Shown: positions 17,339 through 26,652, counted from the stretch's first letter. The stretch: 64,000 bases of DNA from Hymenobacter psychrotolerans DSM 18569 (GCF_900142395.1 NZ_FRAS01000011.1:1-64000); one strand, 5' to 3'. The notes: generated from the sequence alone by a model not told the origin. Made by a program: numbers and translations.

Positions 17339-18931
17339 ATGCTGGTTCTACAAAACCTTGGGTACGCACACCCCAATAAAGATGTGCTGTTTGAAGGCCT
17401 GCACCTGGCCCTCCACGACCACCACAAGCTGGCCCTGATTGGCAGCAACGGCGCGGGCAAATCCACGCTGCTTCAGGTACTGGCGGGCCTTCTGCCGCCT
17501 TCCGCCGGGCGCGTGCAGGCCAGTTCGCCACCCTACTACGTTCCCCAGCATTTCGGCCAGTTCGATACGCTGACAGTGGCGCAGGCGCTACGCATCGACG
17601 GGAAGCTCACTGCCCTGCAGCAAATCCTGGCTGGCGCGGCCACGGAGCAGAATATGGCGGTGCTCGACGACGACTGGACCATTGAGGAACGCAGCCAGGA
17701 AGCACTGCTACACTGGGGTCTGGACGCCGTAAGCTTAACGCAACCTCTGGCCAGCCTCAGCGGCGGGCAGAAAACCAGGGTTTTCCTGGCCGGCATTGCC
17801 ATTCACCAGCCGGGCATTGTGCTGCTCGATGAGCCCAGCAACCACCTCGATACAGCCGGCCGGCAGCTGCTCTACCACTTCATCAAAACCAGTTCCGCTA
17901 CCCTGCTGGTTGTCAGCCACGACCGGAAGCTGCTAGGCCTGCTGGGGGCGGTGGCGGAGCTGAGCAAGCGCGGCATTGCCCTGTACGGCGGCAACTACGA
18001 GTTCTATACCGAGCAGAAGCAGGTGGAAACCCAGGCGCTGGACCAGGACGTGAGAAGCCGTGAAAAGGCCCTGCGCAAAGCCCGCGAAACGGAGCGGGAT
18101 GCCCTGGAGCGCAAGCAGAAGCAGGATGCCCGCGGCAAGAAAAACCAGGACAAAGCCGGCCTGCCCACCATCGTGCTCCACATGATGCGCAACAGCGCCG
18201 AAAACAGCGCCTCCCGCCTCAAAGGCGTGCACGCCGAGAAAGTAGGCGCCCTTTCCCAGGAGCTGAGCGAGCTGCGCAAGGAGCTGCCCGACACCGACAA
18301 AATGAAGCTGGGCTTCGACAATTCCGCTCTGCACAAAGGCAAAATCCTGTTTACCGCCACCAGCCTGAATTACAGCTATAATTCCCTTCTGCTGTGGCCG
18401 GAGCCGCTGAATTTTCAGATACTGAGCGGCGAGCGGCTGGCCCTGCAGGGCCTGAACGGCTCCGGCAAAACCACCCTGATCAGGCTGCTTCTGGGCGAGC
18501 TGGAGCCCACGCAGGGCACGTTGTACCAGGCGGCCGGAAATCGGGCGGTGTACATTGATCAGGACTATTCCCTGCTCCAGGACAAGCTTTCGGTGTACGA
18601 GCTGGCCCGGCAGTTCAATACCGCGGGGCTGCAGGAGCACGAAATCAAGATCCGGCTGGCCCGCTTCCTGTTCACGAAAGAGTACTGGGACAAGCCCTGC
18701 GGCACGCTCAGCGGCGGCGAGAAAATGCGGCTGCTCCTCTGCTGCCTCATGATCGGCCAGCAGGCCCCCGACCTCATCCTCCTCGATGAGCCCACCAACA
18801 ACCTCGACCTGCAGAACCTGGACATCCTGACCGCCGCCCTCCACGACTACCAGGGCACCCTGCTGGTCGTGTCGCACGATGAGGTTTTTCTGGAGCAGCT
18901 GGGCGTAGAGCGGGTTATCCGGCTGGAGTAG
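17339..18931 (+). CDS. ABC-F family ATP-binding protein
   Basis: A 530-residue soluble protein with two ABC domains and no membrane segment, as in ABC-F translation factors. The first domain has Walker [10 protein letters not shown] and signature LSGGQKTRV, with Walker [13 protein letters not shown]. The second has Walker [10 protein letters not shown], signature LSGGEKMRL and Walker [13 protein letters not shown]. The inter-domain linker (about residues 235-320) is highly charged, typical of the P-site tRNA interaction motif. ABC-F proteins act on ribosomes, some giving antibiotic resistance; the subgroup here cannot be assigned. ATG 17339 is chosen over a nearby upstream in-frame start. Monocistronic. 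Confidence 0.9.
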   Translation: MLVLQNLGYAHPNKDVLFEGLHLALHDHHKLALIGSNGAGKSTLLQVLAGLLPPSAGRVQASSPPYYVPQHFGQFDTLTVAQALRIDGKLTALQQILAGAATEQNMAVLDDDWTIEERSQEALLHWGLDAVSLTQPLASLSGGQKTRVFLAGIAIHQPGIVLLDEPSNHLDTAGRQLLYHFIKTSSATLLVVSHDRKLLGLLGAVAELSKRGIALYGGNYEFYTEQKQVETQALDQDVRSREKALRKARETERDALERKQKQDARGKKNQDKAGLPTIVLHMMRNSAENSASRLKGVHAEKVGALSQELSELRKELPDTDKMKLGFDNSALHKGKILFTATSLNYSYNSLLLWPEPLNFQILSGERLALQGLNGSGKTTLIRLLLGELEPTQGTLYQAAGNRAVYIDQDYSLLQDKLSVYELARQFNTAGLQEHEIKIRLARFLFTKEYWDKPCGTLSGGEKMRLLLCCLMIGQQAPDLILLDEPTNNLDLQNLDILTAALHDYQGTLLVVSHDEVFLEQLGVERVIRLE

Positions 18932-19128
18932 TCCCGGCCAGACAAGGTCTTTTCAGTGAATCTTTTAGCGCAGGAAAACAAAATATTTGCCGCTTACTTT
19001 GAAATACAAAGTTCTTTTACATCCTTTGCATCAGCCTTGCAAGAGCACCGCATGTGCCAGCCGGCGGGCCAATTACGCGCCAGCTTCCGGCACCTCATCC
19101 TCACTACCAAACACTACCTATTACCGCC

Positions 19129-19704
19129 ATGACTCTCTCGAAAAGCCTTCTTCGCATTGCGCTGGCTACCGGCCTGCTGCTGCTCATTCCGCTCGTGGCC
19201 ATGCAGTTCACCCAGGAAGTAAACTGGACCTTTTCGGATTTCGTTTTTGCGGCCGTCCTGCTGTTCGGCACGGGCCTGACGTACGTGCTGATTGCCCGCA
19301 AGTGGAACAGCCTCACCTACAAGCTAGCCGTGGGCGTGGGCGTGGCCGCCGGGCTCCTGCTGGTGTGGGCCAATGCCGCCGTGGGCCTGATCGGGAGTGA
19401 GCATAACCCCGCCAACCTGCTGTATCTCGGCGTACCGGTTGTGGCGCTTGTGGGGGCCTTTGTGGCGCGCTTCCAGCCGCTGGGCATGTCGAAGGCCATG
19501 TTCGCGGCCGCCCTTACCTACGTGGCAGTTACCGCCATTGCCCTGTTTGTCTGGAAGCCTACCGGTGCCGCCGCCGAACCCAACGCCCCCATGCTGAATG
19601 TGCTGGTAGCCAACGGAGTATTCGCCGCCATCTGGGCCGTTTCAGGGTTGTTGTTCCGCCGTGCCAGCGCCACCGGCTCCACGCTCAACCAGCACCTGGC
19701 CTAG
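19129..19704 (+). CDS. Predicted integral membrane protein (tandem paralogue 1)
   Basis: A 191-residue protein with about five transmembrane helices. Helices run roughly at residues 8-25, 36-54, 65-85, 95-113 and 120-140, with another near 155-175. No catalytic motif is visible. It is followed 49 nt later by a paralogue that shares the core LLLVW.N.AVG.IGSE.NP.NLLY and the QP.GM.KAMFA.AL segment. The ATG at 19129 gives MTLSKSLLRIALATG, a good first helix; the frame is open 25 codons further upstream without membrane character. Function unknown. Confidence 0.75.
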   Translation: MTLSKSLLRIALATGLLLLIPLVAMQFTQEVNWTFSDFVFAAVLLFGTGLTYVLIARKWNSLTYKLAVGVGVAAGLLLVWANAAVGLIGSEHNPANLLYLGVPVVALVGAFVARFQPLGMSKAMFAAALTYVAVTAIALFVWKPTGAAAEPNAPMLNVLVANGVFAAIWAVSGLLFRRASATGSTLNQHLA

Positions 19705-19753
19705 AGCTGCCGCGTACAAAACGAGTCATCCGTACTTCTTACTTACTACTTCC

Positions 19754-20218
19754 ATGGCCATATCTCAGGTTGTGCTAGCGGGCCTCCTGCTACTTGTTCT
19801 GGGCCTTCTGTACCTGCTCGTAGCCAGCCGGGGCCGCAGCAGCACCTATAAATGGGCCGCCGGGGTAGCCACGGTGGCCTCCCTCCTACTGGTGTGGGGC
19901 AACCTCGCCGTGGGCTTCATCGGCAGCGAAGACAACCCCATGAACCTGCTGTACGGAGCCGTGCTGGCCGTCGGCTTCCTTGGGGCCATCCTGGCGAAAC
20001 TCCAGCCGCCGGGCATGGCGAAGGCCATGTTTGCTACGGCGCTTGCCCAGTTTGCCGTGCCGTTCGTGGCCCTGCTCATCAAGCAGCCCGAGCTAACCAT
20101 GGGTGTGCTGTGGGTGATTGTACTCAACACCGTCTTCGCCGGGCTGTGGGTGGCTTCGGGGTGGCTGTTCCGGCGGGCGGGTGTGGCCAGCGCGGGTTTG
20201 GGCCGATTGGTGGGGTAG
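19754..20218 (+). CDS. Predicted integral membrane protein (tandem paralogue 2)
   Basis: A 154-residue membrane protein, shorter at the N-terminus than its upstream paralogue (19129-19704): it lacks about the first 30 residues, including the first helix. Shared blocks include LLLVWGNLAVGFIGSEDNP and QPPGMAKAMFATAL. The pair arose by tandem duplication and is probably one transcript. A strong terminator follows at 20238-20280. No function can be proposed beyond a membrane role. Confidence 0.75.
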   Translation: MAISQVVLAGLLLLVLGLLYLLVASRGRSSTYKWAAGVATVASLLLVWGNLAVGFIGSEDNPMNLLYGAVLAVGFLGAILAKLQPPGMAKAMFATALAQFAVPFVALLIKQPELTMGVLWVIVLNTVFAGLWVASGWLFRRAGVASAGLGRLVG

Positions 20219-20237
20219 GAAAGCTCCATTGAACATA

Positions 20238-20280
20238 ACAGAAACGCCCCGGAGCTATTCAGCTTCGGGGCGTTTCTGTT
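20238..20280. terminator. Strong intrinsic terminator
   Basis: AACAGAAACGCCCCG and CGGGGCGTTTCTGTT form a long symmetrical stem with a short loop region (GAGCTATTCAGCTT). It closes the tandem membrane-protein unit and insulates it from the repeat array downstream. Confidence 0.85.
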
Positions 20281-20357
20281 GGCCATGCTCTGAGCGAAAA
20301 ACCCCTCAGTACGCTCCCCCCAGGAGCAGCGCCCCTACCAAACAATAGCTGCATTCA

Positions 20358-20570
20358 CTCTAAGCCCGGCCTCACTTCGCCAAAGCGTAGCCCTGCTTGT
20401 CCAAACCCCGGTCACAGGTTCCCAAAGCCTGGCTTGAGTCGTCCAAAGCGTAGCCCCAATCCTCCAAAGCCCGGCCTCACTCGTCCAACGCGTGGTCACA
20501 CTTCTCCAACGCCCGGCCCCAACCAGCCAAAGCATAGCCCTGGTCGTCCAAAGCCCGGTCACACTTTTCT
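20358..20570. repeat. 21-nt-period degenerate array 1 (core CCAAAGC), 10 units
   Basis: A core reading (T)CCAAAGC or a one- to two-base variant occurs ten times. The base after the A run falls at 20364, 20385, 20406, 20427, 20448, 20469, 20490, 20511, 20532 and 20553, exactly 21 nt apart with no insertion or deletion. The 14 nt between cores vary, but in modules: units 2, 5 and 9 carry TAGCCC, units 3, 7 and 10 carry GGTCACA, and units 1 and 6 share AAGCCCGGCCTCACT. On the minus strand one frame (about 20335-20562) stays open and shows a heptad pattern (LWTTQAR, LWEPVTG, VWTSRAT, LWRSEAG). No ribosome-binding site is visible for it. It lies between a terminator and a hypothetical gene. Confidence 0.85.
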
Positions 20571-20695
20571 GGCCACTGCATTACTATAATCTTCCCGAAT
20601 ATTCCTATTCTTGAGCTTTACTCCGAGTATCCCCGCGCCCACCCCTATTCGCATCGTCTGATTTCTCTTTTTCACTCAATCCCTCTATTCTCCGT

Positions 20696-21391
20696 ATGCT
20701 TACCGCCAAACAAGACAATCGGCTCACCGCCGCCCAAAACACCCTGCTCGCCCTCCGGCAAGACCCCGCTCCCTATCAGCAGGACAAAGCCCTCCAGAAC
20801 ACCCTCGCCGAGCTCCAGCAGCTCACCGACGACCTCGGCCCCCTGCGCCAGCAAACCCAGCGCCCCAGCAAAGGCAAAACCGCCGCCAAGACCGACCGCC
20901 GCGAGCTGCTGGCCACCAGCGCCGGCGAAATAGCCGGCGACCTGTACGCCTACGCCACCGCCCGGCAAGACCGCACCCTCCAGGCCTCGGCCAATTACAG
21001 CTACGGCACCCTCCTCAACCTGCGCGCTAACGCCCTCACCGACGCCGCGCAGCACCTGCTCGACCTCGCCACCCAGCACGCCCAGCCCCTGCTCGACTAC
21101 GGCGTCAGCCCCGAGCGCCTCGCCGAGCTGCGCGACACCCTCGCTGCCTTCAGCACCAGCAAAAACGACCCGCGCCAGCAAATCAGCGAAGCCAAAGCCG
21201 CCCGCCTCGCCATCAAAGACAAGTTCTCGCAGCTGGCCACCCTGCTCGAAGACCGCCTCGACCGCAGCCTGCGCAAGTACGCCCGCTCCGCCCCCGAGTT
21301 CTACCAGCGCATCCAGGCCGCCCGCCTCATCATCGACCGCCCCGGCAAGCGCAAAGGCGGCAACGACGAGACGCCAGAGAAGCTGGGGTAA
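20696..21391 (+). CDS. Hypothetical helical protein
   Basis: A 231-residue, almost wholly alpha-helical soluble protein rich in Ala, Leu, Gln and Arg. A charged linker (RPSKGKTAAKTDRRE, about residues 56-70) separates an N-terminal helical hairpin from a longer C-terminal region (about 75-215). There is no signal peptide or membrane segment. No known domain is recognised. Codon choice is strongly C-ending compared with neighbours (GCC, CTC, ACC). It lies between array 1 and a toxin-antitoxin pair, in an accessory stretch. Its uninterrupted frame and regular start (ATG 20696) argue for a real gene. Confidence 0.7.
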   Translation: MLTAKQDNRLTAAQNTLLALRQDPAPYQQDKALQNTLAELQQLTDDLGPLRQQTQRPSKGKTAAKTDRRELLATSAGEIAGDLYAYATARQDRTLQASANYSYGTLLNLRANALTDAAQHLLDLATQHAQPLLDYGVSPERLAELRDTLAAFSTSKNDPRQQISEAKAARLAIKDKFSQLATLLEDRLDRSLRKYARSAPEFYQRIQAARLIIDRPGKRKGGNDETPEKLG

Positions 21392-21400
21392 CTCCCACCT

Positions 21401-21453
21401 GTCATCCTGAGTGCAGCGAAGCGGAGCGAAGGACCTCTTGCGCTTCGCTGCGC
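21401..21453. repeat. Single arm of the TTGTCAT-type intergenic element
   Basis: GTCATCCTGAGTGCAGCGAA followed by GCGGAGCGAAGGACCT matches the arm of the elements at 49887, 58422 and 62887. Here only one arm is present, followed by a small hairpin (GCAGCGAAGCG / CGCTTCGCTGC). It looks like a decayed or partial copy. Confidence 0.6.
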
Positions 21454-21499
21454 CCCAGGCTGCCAAATCCGTAAACGCATATCCATTATCTTCAGGAAT

Positions 21500-21763
21500 A
21501 TGAAACTCGCCCTCGAACTGGAATTTCCCGACGACCAGGCTGCCAATGTGCTCCGGCTGCTCCAAAGCGTGCCGGAGGTAACGACCCGCATCCTGCCGCA
21601 CCCGGCGTCAGTTGGCGTAAATACCGCCCCGCTTGGCGCGGCGGATCAGCAGCGCTTACTGCACGAACTATTCGGGTCCTGGCACTCGGAGGAGAGTGGA
21701 GACGAATTGGCTCGTCAGCTCCAGGAAGCGCGTTACTTCCGTGAGCGAGACGTGGAGCTATGA
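21500..21763 (+). CDS. Putative antitoxin of a VapBC-type module
   Basis: An 87-residue protein directly upstream of, and overlapping by 4 nt (ATGA), a PIN-domain toxin gene, which is the standard antitoxin position. The N-terminus (MKLALELEFPDDQAANVLRL) reads as a strand followed by a helix and resembles that of the antitoxin at 22332 (MKITLEVPDNKAAFMMELLQ). The middle is a Pro/Val-rich linker. The C-terminus (about residues 52-87) is helical and acidic, suitable for wrapping the toxin. Assignment rests on position, size and the shared N-terminus rather than a named DNA-binding fold. Confidence 0.7.
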   Translation: MKLALELEFPDDQAANVLRLLQSVPEVTTRILPHPASVGVNTAPLGAADQQRLLHELFGSWHSEESGDELARQLQEARYFRERDVEL

Positions 21764-22203
21764 GCCACTACCTGCTCGATACGAACATCTGTATCCATTT
21801 CCTCAAAGGCGAGGCGCAACTACTCGAAAAGCTTGATGCAGTTAGTATTCCTACTTGCTACATCAGCGAATTGACCATTGCCGAGCTCACCTACGGAGTT
21901 GCCAGAAGCGCCCCTACCCGTCAGGCAGCCAACCGCCAGAATCTGGTCAAAATTCAACAGCTGTTTGCTGGTCGCACCTTGCCCATTGCAGATTGCTTCG
22001 AGCTGTATGGCTCCGAAAAAGCCCGCCTTCGCAGCATCGGCCGCCCCGTTGACGATTTTGATCTGCTTATCGGCTGCACCGCCCTGGCCCACGGCCTCAC
22101 CCTCGCCACCCGCAACACCCGCCACTTCGCGGAGCTGCAAGGCATCCGGCTGGAAAACTGGATTGATGATATTTCGGAAATAGCAGCGCCGGGCAACGTG
22201 TAA
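21760..22203 (+). CDS. vapC: PIN-domain ribonuclease toxin, VapC type
   Basis: A 147-residue PIN-domain protein. The acidic metal-binding residues are present: Asp7 in YLLDTNICIHFLKG, Glu42 in TIAELTYG, and Asp98/99/101 in RPVDDFDLLIG, plus the closing TRNTRHF motif. VapC toxins cut tRNA or rRNA and stop translation until bound by the antitoxin. The gene overlaps the upstream antitoxin gene by ATGA, so both are made from one transcript. No defect is visible, so the toxin should be active. Confidence 0.92.
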   Translation: MSHYLLDTNICIHFLKGEAQLLEKLDAVSIPTCYISELTIAELTYGVARSAPTRQAANRQNLVKIQQLFAGRTLPIADCFELYGSEKARLRSIGRPVDDFDLLIGCTALAHGLTLATRNTRHFAELQGIRLENWIDDISEIAAPGNV

Positions 22204-22226
22204 CACTCCACCCTAATTCCACTTCC

Positions 22227-22260
22227 GCCCTCAGCGACACGCTGCGGCCCGTGGTTCTGC
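22227..22260. repeat. 34-bp direct repeat after toxin module 1
   Basis: Copy 1 of a 34-bp sequence starting GCCCTCAGCGACACGC and ending GTGGTTCTGC. Copy 2 is at 22825-22858, 598 bp away, with two mismatches. Each copy lies 12-24 nt after a toxin stop codon. Confidence 0.8.
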
Positions 22261-22331
22261 CAGTTCGGATTGGGTAGCTGATCTGTTGCGTTGCTTGGGA
22301 ACCATCCCGGAATCAGCTAGTTTTGAATAGT

Positions 22332-22553
22332 ATGAAAATCACGCTGGAAGTCCCCGACAACAAAGCCGCCTTTATGATGGAGCTGCTGCAAAGCCTGCCC
22401 TTTGTGAAAGCCACGCCGGCCCGCCGCAAAGCCAAGCCGCAGGACGAGACGGAATACCTGCTAAGCTCTCCGGCCAATGCCAAGGCGCTGATGGAAGCCA
22501 TCCAGCGCGTAGATGCGGGGCAAGTGGTGGAGCATGGCCTGATTGAGCCATGA
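22332..22553 (+). CDS. Putative antitoxin of a YoeB-type module
   Basis: A 73-residue protein overlapping the YoeB-type toxin gene by 4 nt (ATGA). It begins MKITLEVPDNKAAFMMELLQ, like the antitoxin at 21500, then has a basic linker (KATPARRKAKPQ) and a C-terminal helix ending EHGLIEP. It is not a standard YefM by sequence; the N-terminus looks like a short strand-helix module and the C-terminal half would bind the toxin. ATG 22332 is preferred to an in-frame TTG at 22323. Confidence 0.75.
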   Translation: MKITLEVPDNKAAFMMELLQSLPFVKATPARRKAKPQDETEYLLSSPANAKALMEAIQRVDAGQVVEHGLIEP

Positions 22554-22813
22554 GGCTGCAATGGGACGAGCAGGCGTGGCAGCAGTATGTAGACTGGCAG
22601 GCTGCTGACGGTAAGATTGTCCTCAAAATCAATGCGCTGATTAAGGAATGCCAGCGCACTCCCTTCAGCGGTACTGGTAAGCCGGAGGCCCTGAAAGGAA
22701 ATCTACGCGGCTATTGGTCCCGCCTCATCACGCAGGAGCACCGCCTGGTTTACCGCATCGAAGGAGATATTCTACTCATTCTACAGTACCGCTACCACTA
22801 CGGCGATAGGTAA
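22550..22813 (+). CDS. yoeB: YoeB/Txe family mRNA-cleaving toxin
   Basis: An 87-residue RelE-superfamily toxin. The catalytic residues known from E. coli YoeB fall at the same numbers: Glu46 in GKPEALKG, Arg65 in EHRLVY, and His83-Tyr84 in YRYHYGD. YoeB binds the ribosomal A site and cuts mRNA during translation. The C-terminal His-Tyr needed for activity is intact. It is co-transcribed with its overlapping antitoxin gene. Confidence 0.94.
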   Translation: MRLQWDEQAWQQYVDWQAADGKIVLKINALIKECQRTPFSGTGKPEALKGNLRGYWSRLITQEHRLVYRIEGDILLILQYRYHYGDR

Positions 22814-22824
22814 ACTTCCTCCCC

Positions 22825-22858
22825 GCCCTCAGCGACACGCGGCGGCCGGTGGTTCTGC
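22825..22858. repeat. 34-bp direct repeat after toxin module 2
   Basis: Copy 2 of the sequence at 22227-22260 (32 of 34 bases identical), 12 nt after the yoeB stop. Confidence 0.8.
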
Positions 22859-22928
22859 AGATTTGGCTTGAGTGACGATTTAAACCGTTCACAGATAATT
22901 TTACTTGTTTGCAATAACTAAAAATGCC

Positions 22929-23873
22929 ATGATATTTACTGAGACACTTAATAATTTTCATTCATACATTACCGACACAACTGATCTTATCTTTGATATT
23001 GCCTTCAAAAACCAAAAGCATGAATCTGATTTATTCTTGCTAATAGAAAACGGATTCTATAATAGAAGAAATCCTGATGTGGTTTTTGGAAACACAAAAA
23101 TATCACCTTACACTATAGGCTTTGATGATGACAGATTATCAGAGCAAACACAAAATGAGTTTTACAACTTTTACAGAGACAGACAAATACCAAATAAACA
23201 TACTTTTCAGAAGAGCAAGGTAGAAAATAAAACAACTCAGCATACTGAGAGAATATCTATTCACATAGAAACAGCATTGTATATAAAGTTTTGGGAGTCT
23301 GAACATATCATCAGACTTCTACACAACTTAGCAAGACTATCTAACAAGCAAGATTTTAATTGGCATTTTGACTCTTCAAATTTCAAAATAACGAATAAGA
23401 CAAGCGGTAAATCACAGAAATTAGGTAGGACAGGAATAATAGAAAGTCACTTAATCAGCGAGTTCGATAACTCATGCCCAGAGTTTTCAGATCTGATACA
23501 ATCATGTTACTCTAGCCAGATAAGAAATTCTATTGCTCATTCACAGTTCTTTTTATACGGTGACTTTATAAATTTCACTAATCATCAACATGGACTTGCT
23601 TACAATAACATTTCTCAAATAAGCTTTGAAAGATGGGAGCTGTATATACATTTTACAATATTAATATACAATGCTATAATTTCAAATGTAAATAGATACT
23701 ACCGTATGTATTGTGACAGAGCTAAAAGCAAGCATTTTGGCATTCCTATAAGAATTATAAAGGCTGACCATTCAGTGGAATTACGATGGTACACATATGA
23801 TGGCTGTAGATGGTGTTGGTACATTAATTCAGACCAAGGGAGGCAAGAAGATAGATATTGGCTTAATAAATAA
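22929..23873 (+). CDS. AT-rich orphan gene, HEPN-like motif, possible defence protein
   Basis: A 314-residue protein encoded by strikingly AT-rich DNA in an otherwise GC-rich region. It is full of Asn, Lys, Ile, Tyr and Phe. RNSIAH (Arg199 to His204) fits the R-N-x3-H / R-x4-H active-site motif of HEPN ribonucleases used in abortive infection and toxin systems, and it lies in a predicted helix as expected. The rest has no recognised domain; there is no signal peptide or membrane helix. ATG 22929 is used; a TTG 24 nt upstream is possible. It stands alone after two toxin-antitoxin modules, in the position of a recently acquired cargo gene. The HEPN assignment rests on the motif only. Confidence 0.7.
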   Translation: MIFTETLNNFHSYITDTTDLIFDIAFKNQKHESDLFLLIENGFYNRRNPDVVFGNTKISPYTIGFDDDRLSEQTQNEFYNFYRDRQIPNKHTFQKSKVENKTTQHTERISIHIETALYIKFWESEHIIRLLHNLARLSNKQDFNWHFDSSNFKITNKTSGKSQKLGRTGIIESHLISEFDNSCPEFSDLIQSCYSSQIRNSIAHSQFFLYGDFINFTNHQHGLAYNNISQISFERWELYIHFTILIYNAIISNVNRYYRMYCDRAKSKHFGIPIRIIKADHSVELRWYTYDGCRWCWYINSDQGRQEDRYWLNK

Positions 23874-24014
23874 ACGACATAATGTCATTTATTTTATCTG
23901 GCAATGTTATTTTAAAGGCCAAAAAGTCAGCAAAACCATCCTCGCACCCCGTTTGCTAGGCCTTTCGTAAACTCTTCCTAAACCGAAGCCCCTACCTAAC
24001 GACGAAAGCAAGCC

Positions 24015-26636
24015 ATGAACTTTAATAACTATACCATCAAGGCGCAGGAGGCCGTGCAGAAGGCCACTGAAATTGCCGGGGGCAATCAGCAGCAGGCCAT
24101 CGAAACCGGCCACCTGCTGAAGGGCCTCTTCCAGAGCGACGAGAATGTGCTGTCGTTTCTGGCCAAGAAGCTGGGCGTGAACCTCAACATCCTCACGCCC
24201 CGCCTCGATGCCATTGTGTCGGGCTACCCCAAAGTAAGCGGGGGCTCGCCCTACCTCTCCAACGAAGCTGCCGCCGCTCTGCAGCGCGCTACCGGCTTCC
24301 TGAAGGAGTTCGACGATGAATATGTGTCGGTGGAGCACTTGCTGCTGGGGCTGCTGGGCGGTAAAGACGCCGTGGCTACCCTGATGAAGGACGCCGGCTT
24401 CAACGAAAAAGACCTGAAAGCTGCTATCAAGGAGCTGCGGGGGGGCCGCAAGGTGACCTCGCAAACCGCCGAAGACCAGTACCAGAGCCTCAACCGCTAC
24501 GCCCGCAACCTCAACGAGCAGGTGCGTACCGGTAAGATGGACCCGGTTATCGGCCGCGACGAAGAAATCCGCCGCGTCCTCCAGATCCTGAGTCGCCGTA
24601 CTAAGAACAACCCCGTGCTGCTGGGTGAGCCCGGCGTTGGTAAGACCGCCATTGTGGAGGGCCTGGCCCAGCGCATCGTGGCCGGCGACGTACCCGAAAA
24701 CCTCCAGGACAAAATCATCATGTCCCTGGACATGGGCCTGCTCATTGCGGGCGCCAAGTACAAGGGCGAGTTTGAGGAGCGCCTCAAGTCCGTCATCAAA
24801 GAAGTAACCGACTCCGAAGGCCAGATCATCCTGTTCATCGACGAGATGCACACCCTGATTGGAGCCGGCGGTGGCGGTGAAGGCGCCATGGACGCCGCCA
24901 ACCTGCTCAAGCCGGCCCTGGCCCGCGGTGAGCTGCACTCCATCGGGGCTACCACCCTCAAGGAGTACCAGAAGTACATTGAGAAGGATAAGGCCCTGGA
25001 GCGCCGTTTCCAGGCCGTGATGGTGGATGAGCCGACCATTGAGGACGCCATCAGCATCATGCGCGGCATCAAGGAGAAATACGAGCTGCACCACGGCGTG
25101 CGCATCACCGACGACGCCGTAATTGCGGCCGTAGAACTCAGCTCGCGCTACATCACCGACCGGTTTTTGCCCGACAAAGCCATCGACCTGATGGACGAGG
25201 CCGCTGCCAAGTTGCGCATCGAGCTAAACTCCATGCCCGTGGAGCTCGATGAGGTACAGCGCCGCATTATGCAGCTGGAAATCGAGCGCGAAGCCATCCG
25301 CCGCGAGGAAAACCACGACCGGGAAAACGTGCTCAACAAAGACTTGGCGGAGCTAACGGCCAAGCGCGACACCCTGAAAGCCCAGTGGGAAAACGAGAAA
25401 TCGGCACTTACCAGCATTCAGACCGAGAAAGAGAACATTGAGCGCTACAAGCTGGAAGCCGACCAGGCCGAACGGCAAGGCGACTACGGCCGGGTGGCGG
25501 AGCTACGCTACGGCAAAATTCAGGAAGCCGAAGCCAAGCTAAAAGAGCTACAAGCCCAGGCCGAAGCCGACAAAGGCAAGGACGGCGGCTCGATGCTGCA
25601 GGAAGTGGTAACCTCCGAGGACATTGCTGAGGTGGTAGCCAAGTGGACCGGCATTCCGGTAAGCAAGATGCTGCAGTCGGACCGCGAGAAGCTGCTGAAC
25701 CTGGAGCAGGAGCTAGGCAAGCGCGTAGCCGGCCAGTCGGAAGCCATTGCGGCTATTTCGGATGCCGTGCGCCGCTCCCGGGCTGGCCTTCAGGACCCCA
25801 AGCGGCCGATTGGCTCGTTCATCTTCCTGGGCACTACCGGCGTGGGTAAAACCGAGCTGGCCAAGGCCTTGGCCGAGTACTTGTTCAACGATGAGAACAG
25901 CATGGTTCGCATTGACATGAGCGAGTACCAGGAGCGACATGCCGTGTCGCGGTTGATTGGGGCACCTCCCGGCTACGTGGGCTACGATGAAGGCGGTCAG
26001 CTGACCGAGGCCGTGCGCCGCAAGCCGTACTCCGTGATTCTGCTCGACGAAATCGAGAAGGCCCACCCCGACGTGTTCAACATCCTGCTGCAGGTGCTGG
26101 ATGATGGCCGCCTCACCGACAACAAAGGCCGGGTGGCGAACTTCAAGAACACCATCATCATCATGACCTCCAACACGGGCGCCGATATCATTCAGAAGAA
26201 CTTCAAGGAGCTGAATGAGTACAACCACGACGAAGTGGTGGACCGCACCCGCGAGGAAGTGGTGGAGCGCCTGAAGCAGCACATGCGCCCCGAGTTCCTG
26301 AACCGCATCGACGAGATTGTGATGTTCCAGCCGCTCAAGCGCAAGGAAATCCGCAAGATCGTGGACATCCAGTTCCGGCAGATTCAGCAGCGCCTGGAAG
26401 AAGCCGGCATCCGCCTGGAAGCCACCGACGAGGTGCTCGACTACCTGGGCGAACAGGGCTTCGACCCGCAGTTTGGCGCTAGGCCACTCAAGCGCGTACT
26501 GCAGCGCTTGGTGCTGAATGAGTTGAGCAAGGACATTCTCTCAGGCCGCGTGAGCAAGGACGCCGTGGTGGAAGCCGTGCTGGAAGATGAGCACATCCGC
26601 TTCGTGAACGTGGACGTGCAGATTCCGGGAATGTAA
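24015..26636 (+). CDS. clpB: ATP-dependent disaggregase ClpB
   Basis: An 873-residue Hsp100 chaperone that pulls proteins out of aggregates together with DnaK. Order of parts: N-terminal double Clp-N domain (1 to about 145), AAA-1 with Walker A GEPGVGKT and Walker B FIDEMHTL, the coiled-coil M domain (about 410-530, rich in Glu, Lys and Arg, which separates ClpB from ClpA/ClpC), and AAA-2 with Walker [17 protein letters not shown] and sensor-2 GARPLKR. Length is normal. It is transcribed alone and closed by a bidirectional terminator. No CIRCE or HAIR element was recognised upstream. Confidence 0.97.
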   Translation: MNFNNYTIKAQEAVQKATEIAGGNQQQAIETGHLLKGLFQSDENVLSFLAKKLGVNLNILTPRLDAIVSGYPKVSGGSPYLSNEAAAALQRATGFLKEFDDEYVSVEHLLLGLLGGKDAVATLMKDAGFNEKDLKAAIKELRGGRKVTSQTAEDQYQSLNRYARNLNEQVRTGKMDPVIGRDEEIRRVLQILSRRTKNNPVLLGEPGVGKTAIVEGLAQRIVAGDVPENLQDKIIMSLDMGLLIAGAKYKGEFEERLKSVIKEVTDSEGQIILFIDEMHTLIGAGGGGEGAMDAANLLKPALARGELHSIGATTLKEYQKYIEKDKALERRFQAVMVDEPTIEDAISIMRGIKEKYELHHGVRITDDAVIAAVELSSRYITDRFLPDKAIDLMDEAAAKLRIELNSMPVELDEVQRRIMQLEIEREAIRREENHDRENVLNKDLAELTAKRDTLKAQWENEKSALTSIQTEKENIERYKLEADQAERQGDYGRVAELRYGKIQEAEAKLKELQAQAEADKGKDGGSMLQEVVTSEDIAEVVAKWTGIPVSKMLQSDREKLLNLEQELGKRVAGQSEAIAAISDAVRRSRAGLQDPKRPIGSFIFLGTTGVGKTELAKALAEYLFNDENSMVRIDMSEYQERHAVSRLIGAPPGYVGYDEGGQLTEAVRRKPYSVILLDEIEKAHPDVFNILLQVLDDGRLTDNKGRVANFKNTIIIMTSNTGADIIQKNFKELNEYNHDEVVDRTREEVVERLKQHMRPEFLNRIDEIVMFQPLKRKEIRKIVDIQFRQIQQRLEEAGIRLEATDEVLDYLGEQGFDPQFGARPLKRVLQRLVLNELSKDILSGRVSKDAVVEAVLEDEHIRFVNVDVQIPGM

Positions 26637-26652
26637 CTCTGCTTGCCTGACT

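Noticed and set aside
22227..22858. Integron attC sites behind the toxin cassettes
   Set aside because: No RYYYAAC/GTTRRRY core pairs and no integrase in the window.
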